Program-made: the position numbers and the translations under genes
Shown: one piece after another, positions 43,668 to 52,605 of the stretch
Layout: the number at the start of each line of letters is the position of its first letter
Numbering within the stretch: position 1 is the stretch's first letter
Origin: Oligoflexales bacterium
GTDB taxonomy: Bacteria; Bdellovibrionota_B; Oligoflexia; Oligoflexales; RGVZ01
Assembly: GCA_947479535.1 (NCBI GenBank)
Contig: CANJZQ010000014.1
Location: 1-53,770 of the forward strand
Length of the DNA stretch: 53,770 nucleotides
Reading direction: 5' to 3'
The notes under the pieces: generated by a model
The model's database searches: none
What the model saw: the letters and a program-made list of their open reading frames with translations, nothing else
Told to the model about the DNA's origin: nothing

Positions 43668-46262
43668 ATGCGTGCCTCGACTTGTATTTCCCTTATTGTC
43701 GCCTTCTTGGCTGTGCTTCCCTCCTGCAAGACTAGAATTAAGGCCTCATCACTGCGAACAACATCCGATCGTTTGCAGGAGAGCATGTTGACGGTGCGCG
43801 GCACGATTGAATTGCCAGCAGACCGTGAATTTTATGTGACCAATCACTTGATGAACCTTGTGGGATGGCATGTCGAGGCCCCTGCAACGGCAACAGGCCC
43901 AGCTTCGTACAATTCATACCGGGCATTAAACCAGCAGTTTGCAGACGATCCCAAGGCTGGGCGCCCTGTGATCGATGCCAATGGCAAAGTGGATGTCACG
44001 GCGCTGCGTTACTGGATCGCCGCTCAGGCAAAATATTCAAAGCGTGTTCTTTCTGGACGTGGGATTGCGCTGACCCTGGATCAAGTTCTTGATGAAGGCC
44101 TTGTCGTCGAGAGGCCAAGGCCGGAAACGGTGAAGATCAGCTTTCGCGCAATATACCGGGCTGTTGGTCAAGTGAGCGCTCATGTCAGTCCATCTCAAAT
44201 AACCCATCAGGAAATGCTCGAAACCGGCGACAAAATTCAGGTCCCCTTGGATCCTGTGCGATTTTTTCACAATGAATTTGCTGAATACCTCCAACGTGGC
44301 TGGGATACGTTTGGATTCAATCTGGCGTCTTTGGATCCTGAGACCTACGAAGCTGTCATGGGTGAAATGGCGACGCTGAGCCAGCGTTGGCTTTTCAATA
44401 CCCAAGGTCGCTCGGAAAATGTGAAGTGTTACACCTTCGGAGAGGGATCGGTTCTAAATCCATTTTATCTTTTTTATTATTTCGATCCGCGCAATCAGGG
44501 TTGTTCCTCGGCGGGTGTCGTGGATCTTGTCGTGGAAAAATCGGAGTCAAAGAAAATGGATTCAGGGAAATTTCCTGAATACCACCGCCTTTTTGCTGGC
44601 GAAGACCCTCTGGATATTTTCTATTTTTTTGGCATCTATGAAAAAAGATCGGTGGAGGCTGAGTTCTTTAATGAGATCCTTCCGCGATTGAAGGCGTTGG
44701 GATTTACGATGACAGGTCAACCGGATTTGACCGACCTCGTGGTGTTCACAAGATCAATTCGAACGCATGCTGGCAGGTCTGTGACGATACGGCTCACAAT
44801 TGCCTCCGAGCATCATAATGACCGGGCAAGGGAGGCATTCCGCAGTGCCATCCATTCGGCTGATGTCATTTATTTTGGTGGGCATGCGGGAGCCGGGGCA
44901 AATATCGAAGGTGCATTGAAGGATCCGTCGTCCTATCCCAAGGGTAAGTATCAGATCATAGCGTTAGACGGTTGTCAGACGTATGTGTATGGCATGGCAG
45001 AAGTCCTTGCTGCAAAGGCATTGGCTGACTTTGACAATCAGGCCATGAACATCGACCTGATTTCCTCTTTTGACTATGTGAGCGGTTGGCGACAGAAGGA
45101 TGTAATCCTTGAAAGCTTGCTTCGCGCTGCGGTTTTGTCCGACGCACCGGAATCGGCATGGACGCAAGCAGACAAGGATGAACTGTCATGGCTGGGCTGG
45201 GTCAAGGGGATTCACGCTGCAATGACAGCGGGCCGAGGCTCAGGTTCCTATATGGTTTCTGGCGAAGAGAATAACGAATTCACCCCAGGCGCTACCATTG
45301 CCACATCAAAAGGGACAGCCTTTGGTAGTGGTGGAGAGGAGATGCGGAGGCGGCTTCAGACGTTTTTAGGTGATTCCAGAACCTCAGACGATTTGAAACT
45401 CAAGGCTCTGTCCTCTCTCGTGGCACTTCGCTACTCGGAATTCAAGACCGTTGAAGAATTCGTTGAATACGCACGCACCGAATGCCTTGCAATGGGTGGC
45501 TTGAAGTTGGAGGGGGATCGCGAGAATTTGCTGTTTTATTTTCCATCATGCCAGCTTCGGATTTTGCCATTCGATAATTCCAGAGTCGTCACTTACCGGG
45601 GAAAGAGCTACAGCGGATTGGGAAGCGGGAGGGTTCCCCTTGAGTTTTGGTCAGATGGAACGATCAAGGCAGGAAGTCCTCAATATGACCTCTCTTTCGG
45701 ACCGTTTCGTTTTCAATTAGATAGAAAAACAGAGTGGCACGAAAATGGCGCAGTAAAGAGTGCTTACCTTGCGGCTGATGTTTTGTTGGCTGGACGGATT
45801 TGCAGCACTGGCCAAGTCATTGTGTTTGATCGAGATCGAAATCCTCAAAGCTGCGTGTTTGAGGGAAAGATTGATCTCGGAATGCCGCTTGGGATGCGGA
45901 TGATTTCATCAGAAGTTAATTTCACGGACACGATGAATGAGGGAAAACCCACTGGCGGTATCTGGCTTGATGATCCTGTCGTCAGTCTGGCTCTACCGGG
46001 AGGAGAGTCGTTCAGCGTAAAAATGGGCAGTTTTGCCTGGGTTCAGACGACCCGCGTCGGTGAGGTCGCAGTGACTCTGCTGACGACAAGTGATCTCGAC
46101 AATTATGCCGTCTTGTCTTCCGGAGAGGTATTCGCGGTCAAAAACGGAATGGAACTCTGGGGGACCAGGGTGTCAAAGGTTGAACTGACATTAGAGCAGT
46201 CAGCGGTCTACCGTGGACGTCAATATCAAGCGGGCGACATAATCACGATCAGCAGATCATGA
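43668..46262 (+). CDS. Large lipoprotein with caspase/gingipain-like (clan CD) His-Cys motif and MORN-like C-terminal repeats
   Basis: An ~864-residue lipoprotein (lipobox LPSC, about C20) with GGGAG 8 nt before ATG 43668. Residues 40-330 are unrecognised. Residues about 395-440 contain DVIYFGGHAGAG (H406) and YQIIALDGCQTYVYG (C436). Each is a hydrophobic strand ending in the catalytic residue, the pattern of clan CD cysteine peptidases (caspase, gingipain, clostripain, CHAT). The H-C spacing of 30 is close to that of gingipains. Further on, segments such as LEFWSDGTIKAGS and TEWHENGAVKSAYLAADV resemble MORN/YwqK-type repeats. Activity and target are unknown; other folds cannot be excluded. 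Confidence 0.7.
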   Translation: MRASTCISLIVAFLAVLPSCKTRIKASSLRTTSDRLQESMLTVRGTIELPADREFYVTNHLMNLVGWHVEAPATATGPASYNSYRALNQQFADDPKAGRPVIDANGKVDVTALRYWIAAQAKYSKRVLSGRGIALTLDQVLDEGLVVERPRPETVKISFRAIYRAVGQVSAHVSPSQITHQEMLETGDKIQVPLDPVRFFHNEFAEYLQRGWDTFGFNLASLDPETYEAVMGEMATLSQRWLFNTQGRSENVKCYTFGEGSVLNPFYLFYYFDPRNQGCSSAGVVDLVVEKSESKKMDSGKFPEYHRLFAGEDPLDIFYFFGIYEKRSVEAEFFNEILPRLKALGFTMTGQPDLTDLVVFTRSIRTHAGRSVTIRLTIASEHHNDRAREAFRSAIHSADVIYFGGHAGAGANIEGALKDPSSYPKGKYQIIALDGCQTYVYGMAEVLAAKALADFDNQAMNIDLISSFDYVSGWRQKDVILESLLRAAVLSDAPESAWTQADKDELSWLGWVKGIHAAMTAGRGSGSYMVSGEENNEFTPGATIATSKGTAFGSGGEEMRRRLQTFLGDSRTSDDLKLKALSSLVALRYSEFKTVEEFVEYARTECLAMGGLKLEGDRENLLFYFPSCQLRILPFDNSRVVTYRGKSYSGLGSGRVPLEFWSDGTIKAGSPQYDLSFGPFRFQLDRKTEWHENGAVKSAYLAADVLLAGRICSTGQVIVFDRDRNPQSCVFEGKIDLGMPLGMRMISSEVNFTDTMNEGKPTGGIWLDDPVVSLALPGGESFSVKMGSFAWVQTTRVGEVAVTLLTTSDLDNYAVLSSGEVFAVKNGMELWGTRVSKVELTLEQSAVYRGRQYQAGDIITISRS

Positions 46263-49200
46263 CTACCGCGAGCTCGCACCTTCGAGGGTCCGGCCGTCGC
46301 CTGCAGGGAGAACGGCAACTGGACCATCCGGGTCGAAGCTATCGTCAAGGGCTGCAGCAGGAACAGCCTTTTTAGGCTCTTCCTTGAAGGCCTTTCTCAA
46401 GTGGTTCGGTAGATCTTTCTTCATATCCACCCCGACGATGCTCGAAACACCTGGTTCCTGCATCGTAACGCCGTAGAGGGTGTCGAGCACCTCCATCGTA
46501 CGGCGGTTGTGGGTGATGATGATGAATTGGAACTGGTCTGACAGGGCATCAAGAACGCGGTTGTAACGACCGACGTTGGCCTCATCGAGTGGTGCATCCA
46601 CTTCGTCAAGGAAACAAAATGGAGTTGGTTTTGTCTTTAGCAAAGCAAAGATCAAGGAGATTGCCGTAAGGGCTTTCTCTCCGCCGGAGAACAGGTTCAT
46701 GCTCTGCGGCTTTTTGCCAGGCAAGCGAACCATGATCTCGACGCCACCGTTTAGTGGATCTTCCGGGTTCGTCAGTTCCAAATGGCCTTCGCCGTTGGGG
46801 AAGAGGATTGGGAAGAGTTGGCCGAATTCACGGTTGATCACTGTAAATATCGCGAGGAACTTGTCCTTTGACGAGACTTCAATTTCGCCAATCGCCTCGT
46901 TAAGAAGGGCGATGCTGGCGTTGATTTCATCTTGTTGCGTGCGGATGAAAGTTTCCCGTGTGGTCAGGTCTTCAAACTCACGCAGGGCCATCATATTGAT
47001 CGGGCCAAGGGACTCGATCCGCCCACGCAAACTACCGACGCTGCGTGCAGCCTTGTCGGCTTCAAATTCTGGGTCGTAGGTGAATGTGTAGGTCGAAATA
47101 TCGAGCTGATATTTTTCCTGCGCTTGGGCATTCACACTGGTGATAGCCATGTTGGCTCGCTCAATTTGAACATTCTTATCAGACAGGCTCTTTTGAACCT
47201 TAGCCTGATGTTCACGGCATTCTTTGAGGCGCGAATCGATGACGCGCAATTCTTCGTGAATGCCGGCTTGGGCTTCGCGCTTTTCAGCGACTTTTTCATC
47301 AAGCTCCGCACGACGGTCGATCAAACCTTCAATGCGCGACTGAGAATGCTCAAGCAGGTTCTTGGCGGATTCAATGTCATTTTGAATGGCGCCTTGTTCT
47401 TCGTAGCGACGGCTGAGCTTGTTCTGGAGAAGCTCTTGTTGTGCCCTGGCATGGGTAAAGCTTTCCCGGAGTGCCGTTGCACGGGACTCGGATTTTGCCA
47501 GATCAACGGAGCGGTTCTGGTTTTGGCGGAAAACTTCCTCGCGACGCTCTTCAAGGCCGGCAGCTTCCTCGCGGATGCTGAGTAACTCGGTTTCGGCATT
47601 GCGGAGTTCTGTTTCAAGAGAGCTGCGCGATGCCTCAAGTTTTGTGAGTTCATCACGGAACTGGGAATCTTGGCGCTCAAGGTCGGCCATCGTTTGTTCT
47701 TGAGCAGCGAGCAGTTCTTGCTTGTGGGCGGCAACCTGCTGCGCAGACTGAAGTTCCGACATGATGGCCAGTACCGTGGCATTTTGCTGCTGCAAGCGGC
47801 CGTCGATTTCAATGACGACGGTACGGTCTTCATTCATTCGCACTTCGAGTTCGTCGATCTGCGATTGGGCGCGTGCGAGGTCGCCCTCGGTTTGCTTCAG
47901 GATCTTGGCCAGATTTTCCTGCTCCGCTTTGCGGCTAAGGACGCTCGTCCCGCCCCGGCCACTGACCAGAAAATCATCTTCGCCAGCAATACAGAGGCCC
48001 TGAGCCGTGAAAGCAATCACCCCTGCGGGTAAATCCTTCAGTGATCCATCGTCCATCGCCAAGGCGGGAACGAAATAAAGGCGTGATAAAAGGGCTTCAA
48101 GGCCGGCCTTGGCGGCCGGGTCGAGATTTTGCTTTGAGTCAATGCGCAGAAATTCGCCCATGGCCACGGCATCAAAATCATCCGCCCACGTTTTCACGCG
48201 CGCGCCAAAAGTTCCGTCAGATTTTAGAGCGATCGAGCGACCGAGCAGGGTCACTGGCAGGGGCGTGACTTCGGCTTTGGAAGCCGCACGAACAACCTGG
48301 TTGAGGCCCTCAACGCCGGTGATGACTACCCGCTCCGACCAACGTTCGAAGGCTTGTGTTGCCGGTTTCGGCAGCTCTTGGGCATTGGCCGTCCATGCTA
48401 TCTGTTCCGCAAACAGGCCTGGAACGTGGCTGCGGTCAACGGACCCTGTCTCGTAAAGCTTTTGCAGAGATGATGCCGCGTCGGTTGCACCCTGTTCGTC
48501 AAGCTCTTGGAGCGAGGCAAGTCGAGCCCTTGATTCATGATATTTTTCACGCAGCGAGTCGCGCGTTGTGTTTGCGTCTTTGATTTGACCATAACGAGCC
48601 GCGACGGCCGCTTCGCGGGAGTGTTTTTCCCGGATTTCAACATCCAGGCCGTCTTGTTGGCCGGCAGCTTTTTCCCGGGCAGCCTCGAACGATTCCAGCG
48701 CATGCGCCACATCGGTTTGCAGGCTTTGGCGCCGGGTCTTCTCGCCTTCGAGGAGTTTCTCGACGCGTGAAATTTCCCGCTGAGCGCCTTCCGAGCGCAC
48801 TTTGTTGCTGTCGATCAAGCGAGTGAGATTACGCTGCTCGTCTTCGCCTTCTTCGATTTTGCTGCGGAAGACACGTGTTGTTTCGTCGACGGCGTCGACT
48901 TCATTTTGGAAGTCTTCCAGCTGGCTGCGCAGCAGCGTCGCTGATTTTTCCGCCGCCGAAAGTTCTGCGGTGGCACCGTCAACTTGGGCTTCGATCACTT
49001 TCAAGTTCGAGGCGTCTTCTTCGATCTCGCGCTCGATGTCCCGCAGACGGTTTGAACCAGTGTCCATGCGCGTCTGTGCGTTTCCGACGGCCGATTCCGC
49101 GCGGGCGATTTCTTCGCGGATCGATGAAATTTGTTCGACGACGGCGGCAAGGTCCGGGTCGGCCTCGGCCAGTTGTTGTTGAAGTTCTTCGTAGCGCGCT

Positions 49201-50012
49201 TCGTACTGGCTGACTGCGGCGAGGAACTCTGCTTCCTTGGTGGTTTGCTCCGCAAGGGCCGCCTGGGCTTCGTCTAATTTGTTCTTGAACAGAGTGAAAT
49301 TTTGCGCGAGCAGAAGGAGTTCTTCGTCACGCAGTCTGGTGCTCATCTCCTGCCATTTTTGCGCTTTTTCAACCTGTTCTTCGAGGGTGGTCTTTTGGCG
49401 CTCGATCTCGGTCAGGATGTCCGTTACGCGAGACAAGTTGAGGTTTGTGCCCTCGAGGCGTTTTTGGGCCTCGAGTTTGCGCTGCTTGTAGAGCAGTGTG
49501 CCGGCTGCCTCTTCCAGGATTTCGCGGACGTCTTCGGGTTTGGCGTTGAGGATACGGTCGACCTGACCCTGCTGGATCATTGAATAACTGCGGCCACCTA
49601 AACCGGTCATGGTGAAGAAACCGACGATGTCTTTCAAGCGGCAGGGTTTGCGATTGATCAAGTACTCGCGTTGGCCGTCTGCATAAAGGCGACGCGTAAG
49701 GGTGATCTCAGGTTCATGGCGGTATTCCGGCGGACAAATACTGTCGCCTTCCGTGTTGTCAAAACTGACTGAAACTTCAGCCATGGACATGGTCTTGCGG
49801 CGTTCGGAGCCAGCGAAAATAATGTCGGTCGCTTTTTCACCGCGCAGGTTCTTGGCGTTTTGTTCGCCCATGACCCAGCGCACAGCATCGATGATGTTAC
49901 TTTTGCCAGAGCCGTTCGGCCCCACAACCCCGGTAATACCGCGGTCAAAGGTCAGGCTGATTTTGTCAGCAAAGGACTTGAAGCCCTGAACGGTGATTCG
50001 TTTTAGGTGCAT
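46263..50012 (-). CDS. smc: Chromosome segregation protein SMC
   Basis: A 1249-residue condensin ATPase. N-terminal head with Walker A VVGPNGSGKSN and GGRSYSMIQQGQVDRILN, then a long coiled coil (about 170-500), a hinge region (about 520-680), a second coiled coil to about 1010, and the C-terminal head with signature NLFSGGEKALTAISL and Walker B FCFLDEVDAPLDEANV. Length is slightly above the usual ~1180. It lies 18 nt after the lipoprotein gene on the same strand and abuts the stop of the convergent caspase-like gene with no gap. scpA/scpB are not in the window. Confidence 0.97.
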   Translation of the reverse strand: MHLKRITVQGFKSFADKISLTFDRGITGVVGPNGSGKSNIIDAVRWVMGEQNAKNLRGEKATDIIFAGSERRKTMSMAEVSVSFDNTEGDSICPPEYRHEPEITLTRRLYADGQREYLINRKPCRLKDIVGFFTMTGLGGRSYSMIQQGQVDRILNAKPEDVREILEEAAGTLLYKQRKLEAQKRLEGTNLNLSRVTDILTEIERQKTTLEEQVEKAQKWQEMSTRLRDEELLLLAQNFTLFKNKLDEAQAALAEQTTKEAEFLAAVSQYEARYEELQQQLAEADPDLAAVVEQISSIREEIARAESAVGNAQTRMDTGSNRLRDIEREIEEDASNLKVIEAQVDGATAELSAAEKSATLLRSQLEDFQNEVDAVDETTRVFRSKIEEGEDEQRNLTRLIDSNKVRSEGAQREISRVEKLLEGEKTRRQSLQTDVAHALESFEAAREKAAGQQDGLDVEIREKHSREAAVAARYGQIKDANTTRDSLREKYHESRARLASLQELDEQGATDAASSLQKLYETGSVDRSHVPGLFAEQIAWTANAQELPKPATQAFERWSERVVITGVEGLNQVVRAASKAEVTPLPVTLLGRSIALKSDGTFGARVKTWADDFDAVAMGEFLRIDSKQNLDPAAKAGLEALLSRLYFVPALAMDDGSLKDLPAGVIAFTAQGLCIAGEDDFLVSGRGGTSVLSRKAEQENLAKILKQTEGDLARAQSQIDELEVRMNEDRTVVIEIDGRLQQQNATVLAIMSELQSAQQVAAHKQELLAAQEQTMADLERQDSQFRDELTKLEASRSSLETELRNAETELLSIREEAAGLEERREEVFRQNQNRSVDLAKSESRATALRESFTHARAQQELLQNKLSRRYEEQGAIQNDIESAKNLLEHSQSRIEGLIDRRAELDEKVAEKREAQAGIHEELRVIDSRLKECREHQAKVQKSLSDKNVQIERANMAITSVNAQAQEKYQLDISTYTFTYDPEFEADKAARSVGSLRGRIESLGPINMMALREFEDLTTRETFIRTQQDEINASIALLNEAIGEIEVSSKDKFLAIFTVINREFGQLFPILFPNGEGHLELTNPEDPLNGGVEIMVRLPGKKPQSMNLFSGGEKALTAISLIFALLKTKPTPFCFLDEVDAPLDEANVGRYNRVLDALSDQFQFIIITHNRRTMEVLDTLYGVTMQEPGVSSIVGVDMKKDLPNHLRKAFKEEPKKAVPAAALDDSFDPDGPVAVLPAGDGRTLEGASSR

Positions 50013-50030
50013 TGGTTACTGCCACAACGT

Positions 50031-51539
50031 TTATTGGACGATTAAGTGCTCTTTTATAGCAGCACCGGGCACAACATCAAATAAAATAACCTTGTTCCCA
50101 TAGAAGGAGCAGGCCGCAGCGCGGCCGGCTGAGGTCACCGCAATCTGGTAATAGGATTTCTGGGCGTCAGAATCAGAATTCCCGACTTCGCTGCTCCAAT
50201 AGTCCTTACCAAGGGATTTGGCGGCGATCCCGAAATAGACTTGGGAACGCGTCCAGTTGACTAAATCCCTGAAATGATTAACAAAAAGCATCTTTTCACC
50301 CTGGACGTGCTTCACCTCAATGTCGCCGGGGTAGTGCAAACCCTTTTCGTTGTCCTCAACTCCACGCCCGTAAACGCGAGTGAATTGAAGGTAGTCGCTG
50401 GTCAGGGGGACTGTTCCGTCGGCTTTTACCCTGGGGTCACCGGTTAAAGCGACGCGGAGGACATCGTTGGCCTGGGATGAACCGAGGCCTGTGGCTGAAT
50501 CAACGTGGCCGCGGTGGCTTAAGTAAAAAGCGGCCCCGTCGTCAGGATCATGTGCCGCGGCAAAGAAGTTGGTCCGGTAGTAGCGGCGGGTGGCCGTGGT
50601 TGAGGTGAGTCCTGCGTCAGAATCCGGTATTCCGCCGAATCCCTCAGGATTAAAATAGGTCCAGCGGAATTCCCTGGCGACCTCGGTGGATTTGACATCA
50701 CGGAAGGGAAAAGGTTCCGGTGTGGCCGCACGTTCTGCCGCCAGATCGTAGACAATAAACTGATAGATGTGGCGCTGGGACAGGTTTGAGCGGGCGCGGC
50801 GCGTCTTCTCATAATCGTCCGGGATCTCATTGGGGACGCTGGTTTGGGTTCCATCTGCCGCAAAAGTTGATGAATCATCCAGGTCCAGATCCATCCAGGT
50901 TTGCATCCCGTAATCCGTCGGAAATGCGAATAAAACTTCGTTAACGGGATCCAGGTGCATGGCCCGGCGGGCAGTGCCGTAGGTACGAACCAGCTTGACG
51001 GTGGTTTGTGTGCGGTCGTCTGTGAGGGTTCCAATCAAAATTCCCCCGGCATCACCAGCATTTTCGCAGGCAATGGCAAAGTGCTTGTAACCTTCACGCA
51101 TGACCGTATTTAGCGGACTGCAACCAAGATCGAGGCGGGTAACTTCTCGCGGAGCCTCTGGTGTTGAAACATCGTAAAGGATGGCTTCGGCAGCGCGGCT
51201 GGTCCCGTCGGCATCAAATGTGACCAGCATGTCGTTTCCGGCGATGGCAATGCTGCGACCGAGGCGTGGGACTGAAATGGTAGTTTTTTTGTTGCCGTCG
51301 GCATCGATCACGAGGAGCGATCCAGCATTAAAAGTCCGGTCAAAATCCGAATTCAGTGCGTAAAAATAACCCTCGCCCGGAGCCACTGCGACGTCCACCG
51401 GACTTGCGACCTGCTCCCCAAGGGCCGGGAATGTCTCTTCCCTCTTGCAGCTGGCTGGCGCAAGGGAGCCCAACGTAAGTAGCAGAAAAATATGGACAAT
51501 ATTAAAAGAAAAGCGGCTGTTTTTAATGGTTTTTGACAT
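50031..51539 (-). CDS. Unrecognised lipoprotein, possibly beta-propeller
   Basis: A 502-residue protein with signal peptide and lipobox-like PASC (about C31). The sequence is a series of strand-like repeats with phrases such as PVDVAVAPGEGYFYALN, GSLLVIDADGN, RSIAIAGNDMLVTFD and HLDPVNEVLFAFP, which suggest a WD40/YVTN-like propeller. No family can be named and no catalytic motif is visible. It is upstream of smc in the same direction, but a functional link is not evident. Confidence 0.7.
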   Translation of the reverse strand: MSKTIKNSRFSFNIVHIFLLLTLGSLAPASCKREETFPALGEQVASPVDVAVAPGEGYFYALNSDFDRTFNAGSLLVIDADGNKKTTISVPRLGRSIAIAGNDMLVTFDADGTSRAAEAILYDVSTPEAPREVTRLDLGCSPLNTVMREGYKHFAIACENAGDAGGILIGTLTDDRTQTTVKLVRTYGTARRAMHLDPVNEVLFAFPTDYGMQTWMDLDLDDSSTFAADGTQTSVPNEIPDDYEKTRRARSNLSQRHIYQFIVYDLAAERAATPEPFPFRDVKSTEVAREFRWTYFNPEGFGGIPDSDAGLTSTTATRRYYRTNFFAAAHDPDDGAAFYLSHRGHVDSATGLGSSQANDVLRVALTGDPRVKADGTVPLTSDYLQFTRVYGRGVEDNEKGLHYPGDIEVKHVQGEKMLFVNHFRDLVNWTRSQVYFGIAAKSLGKDYWSSEVGNSDSDAQKSYYQIAVTSAGRAAACSFYGNKVILFDVVPGAAIKEHLIVQ

Positions 51540-51664
51540 GACCCGAGGATGTCATGGCATGGCATTTTCGGCAAATCATAAATTAGTTTTGACGGCAGCA
51601 AAGATTTACGGGTATCCCAAATGAGCGAACGCCTTGTGCCACTTGTTTCTGCAGGAGTTAAAAA

Positions 51665-52156
51665 ATGGCATCCCTAAACCGTGTTTTAATCATCGGCAAC
51701 CTCGGCCAAGATCCCGAGCTCCGCTACACACCCAACCAGGTTGCCGTGGCGACCCTCAACGTTGCGACGACCGAGTCCCGTCCGGGGGCAGATGGCCAGC
51801 GTCAAGAGGTGACTGAGTGGCACCGCGTTATCGTTTGGAACAAGCAGGCTGAAAATTGCGCCAAGTACCTGGCCAAGGGCCGGACAGTATTCGTTGAAGG
51901 CAAACTCCAGACGCGTTCATGGGAAGACAAGACAGGCCAGAAGCGTTACACGACAGAGATCGTAGCGCAGAACGTGCAATTCCTCGGCGGTGCCGGCGGA
52001 TCCCAGTCGCGCGAGCGCGGCGAAATGGGTGCTGCTCCATCGAATTCCCAGAATAGCCAAAATGCCTCTGGCAACCAAGGTTCCCAGGAAGTCAGCGGTA
52101 GCCAGCCAGGTGCCGGCGGCACTTACGATCCGACCCTGGATGACATTCCATTTTGA
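51665..52156 (+). CDS. ssb: Single-stranded DNA-binding protein
   Basis: A 163-residue OB-fold protein (MASLNRVLIIGNLGQDPELRYTPN, EWHRVIVWNKQAENCAKYLAKG, VEGKLQTRSWEDKTGQKRYTTEIV). A flexible Ser/Gln/Asn/Gly-rich linker leads to the conserved acidic tip DDIPF that recruits repair and replication enzymes. GCAGGAG supports ATG 51665. It is essential in replication, recombination and repair. Divergent from the lipoprotein gene across a 125-bp spacer. Confidence 0.97.
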   Translation: MASLNRVLIIGNLGQDPELRYTPNQVAVATLNVATTESRPGADGQRQEVTEWHRVIVWNKQAENCAKYLAKGRTVFVEGKLQTRSWEDKTGQKRYTTEIVAQNVQFLGGAGGSQSRERGEMGAAPSNSQNSQNASGNQGSQEVSGSQPGAGGTYDPTLDDIPF

Positions 52157-52488
52157 AGGCCAAGTCGAAATCGCTCTACGATGACACCCTCATCGCGTGC
52201 AGCTCTGATGGTATTTTGATTCGTAATTTTTATTTTCCGTCCAGGCGGTCCCGCAAGATTGCTTGGACGGAAATTCGTTCTGCCCGCCGCTCTCCCCTGC
52301 GGGTTCTGTCTGGAAAATGGCGCCTCTGGGGCACGGATCTTCAAAGGATCTGGTACCACCTTGATTTCGCGCGACCCTTGAAAAAAGAAGCCATTGTCAT
52401 TGATGTCGGCGGACTGATGAAGTTTGGCATCACACCAAAAGATCTTGAGAAGGTCTTCACCATCATCAAGCAGCGGATCGGGCGTTGA
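52153..52488 (+). CDS. Small protein, possibly PH-like
   Basis: A 111-residue cytoplasmic protein. The first codon appears to be TTG 52153, overlapping the ssb stop (TTGA); no better in-frame start is near. The pattern of short strands (LIACSSDGILIRNFYF, KIAWTEIRSARR, DLQRIWYHLDF, AIVIDVGG) followed by a C-terminal helix (PKDLEKVFTIIKQRI) resembles bacterial PH domains. The function is unknown; coupling with ssb is suggested by the overlap. Confidence 0.6.
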   Translation: MKAKSKSLYDDTLIACSSDGILIRNFYFPSRRSRKIAWTEIRSARRSPLRVLSGKWRLWGTDLQRIWYHLDFARPLKKEAIVIDVGGLMKFGITPKDLEKVFTIIKQRIGR

Positions 52489-52521
52489 AGGGCATGACTT
52501 TCGCCTGCGGCAATTAATAAA

Positions 52522-52605
52522 AGATCCTTCGCTGACGCTCAGGATGACGCGTCAGCAGGATGATGCTCAGGATGACGCGTCCGCAGGATGATGCTCAGGA
52601 TGACG
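52522..52605. repeat. REP-like repeat with 28-bp tandem units (copy B)
   Basis: AGATCCTTCGC is followed by GCTCAGGATGACG units at 52537, 52565 and 52593. The first two are complete 28-bp repeats differing at one base, each including CAGGATGAT; the third is partial. The same core words occur at 1985-2038. The 3' end of the acetyltransferase gene lies inside it. Confidence 0.8.

Noticed and set aside
46932-47585. 217-codon open frame on the plus strand
   Set aside because: Antisense to the smc coiled coil, where repetitive codon use keeps reverse frames open.
51587-51616. Promoter-like TTGACG with TATCCC upstream of ssb
   Set aside because: The -10 match is poor and spacing is 18 nt; not strong enough to list as a feature.
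52537-52605. CRISPR-like appearance of the 28-bp repeats
   Set aside because: Units are directly tandem with no spacers, and no cas genes are present.
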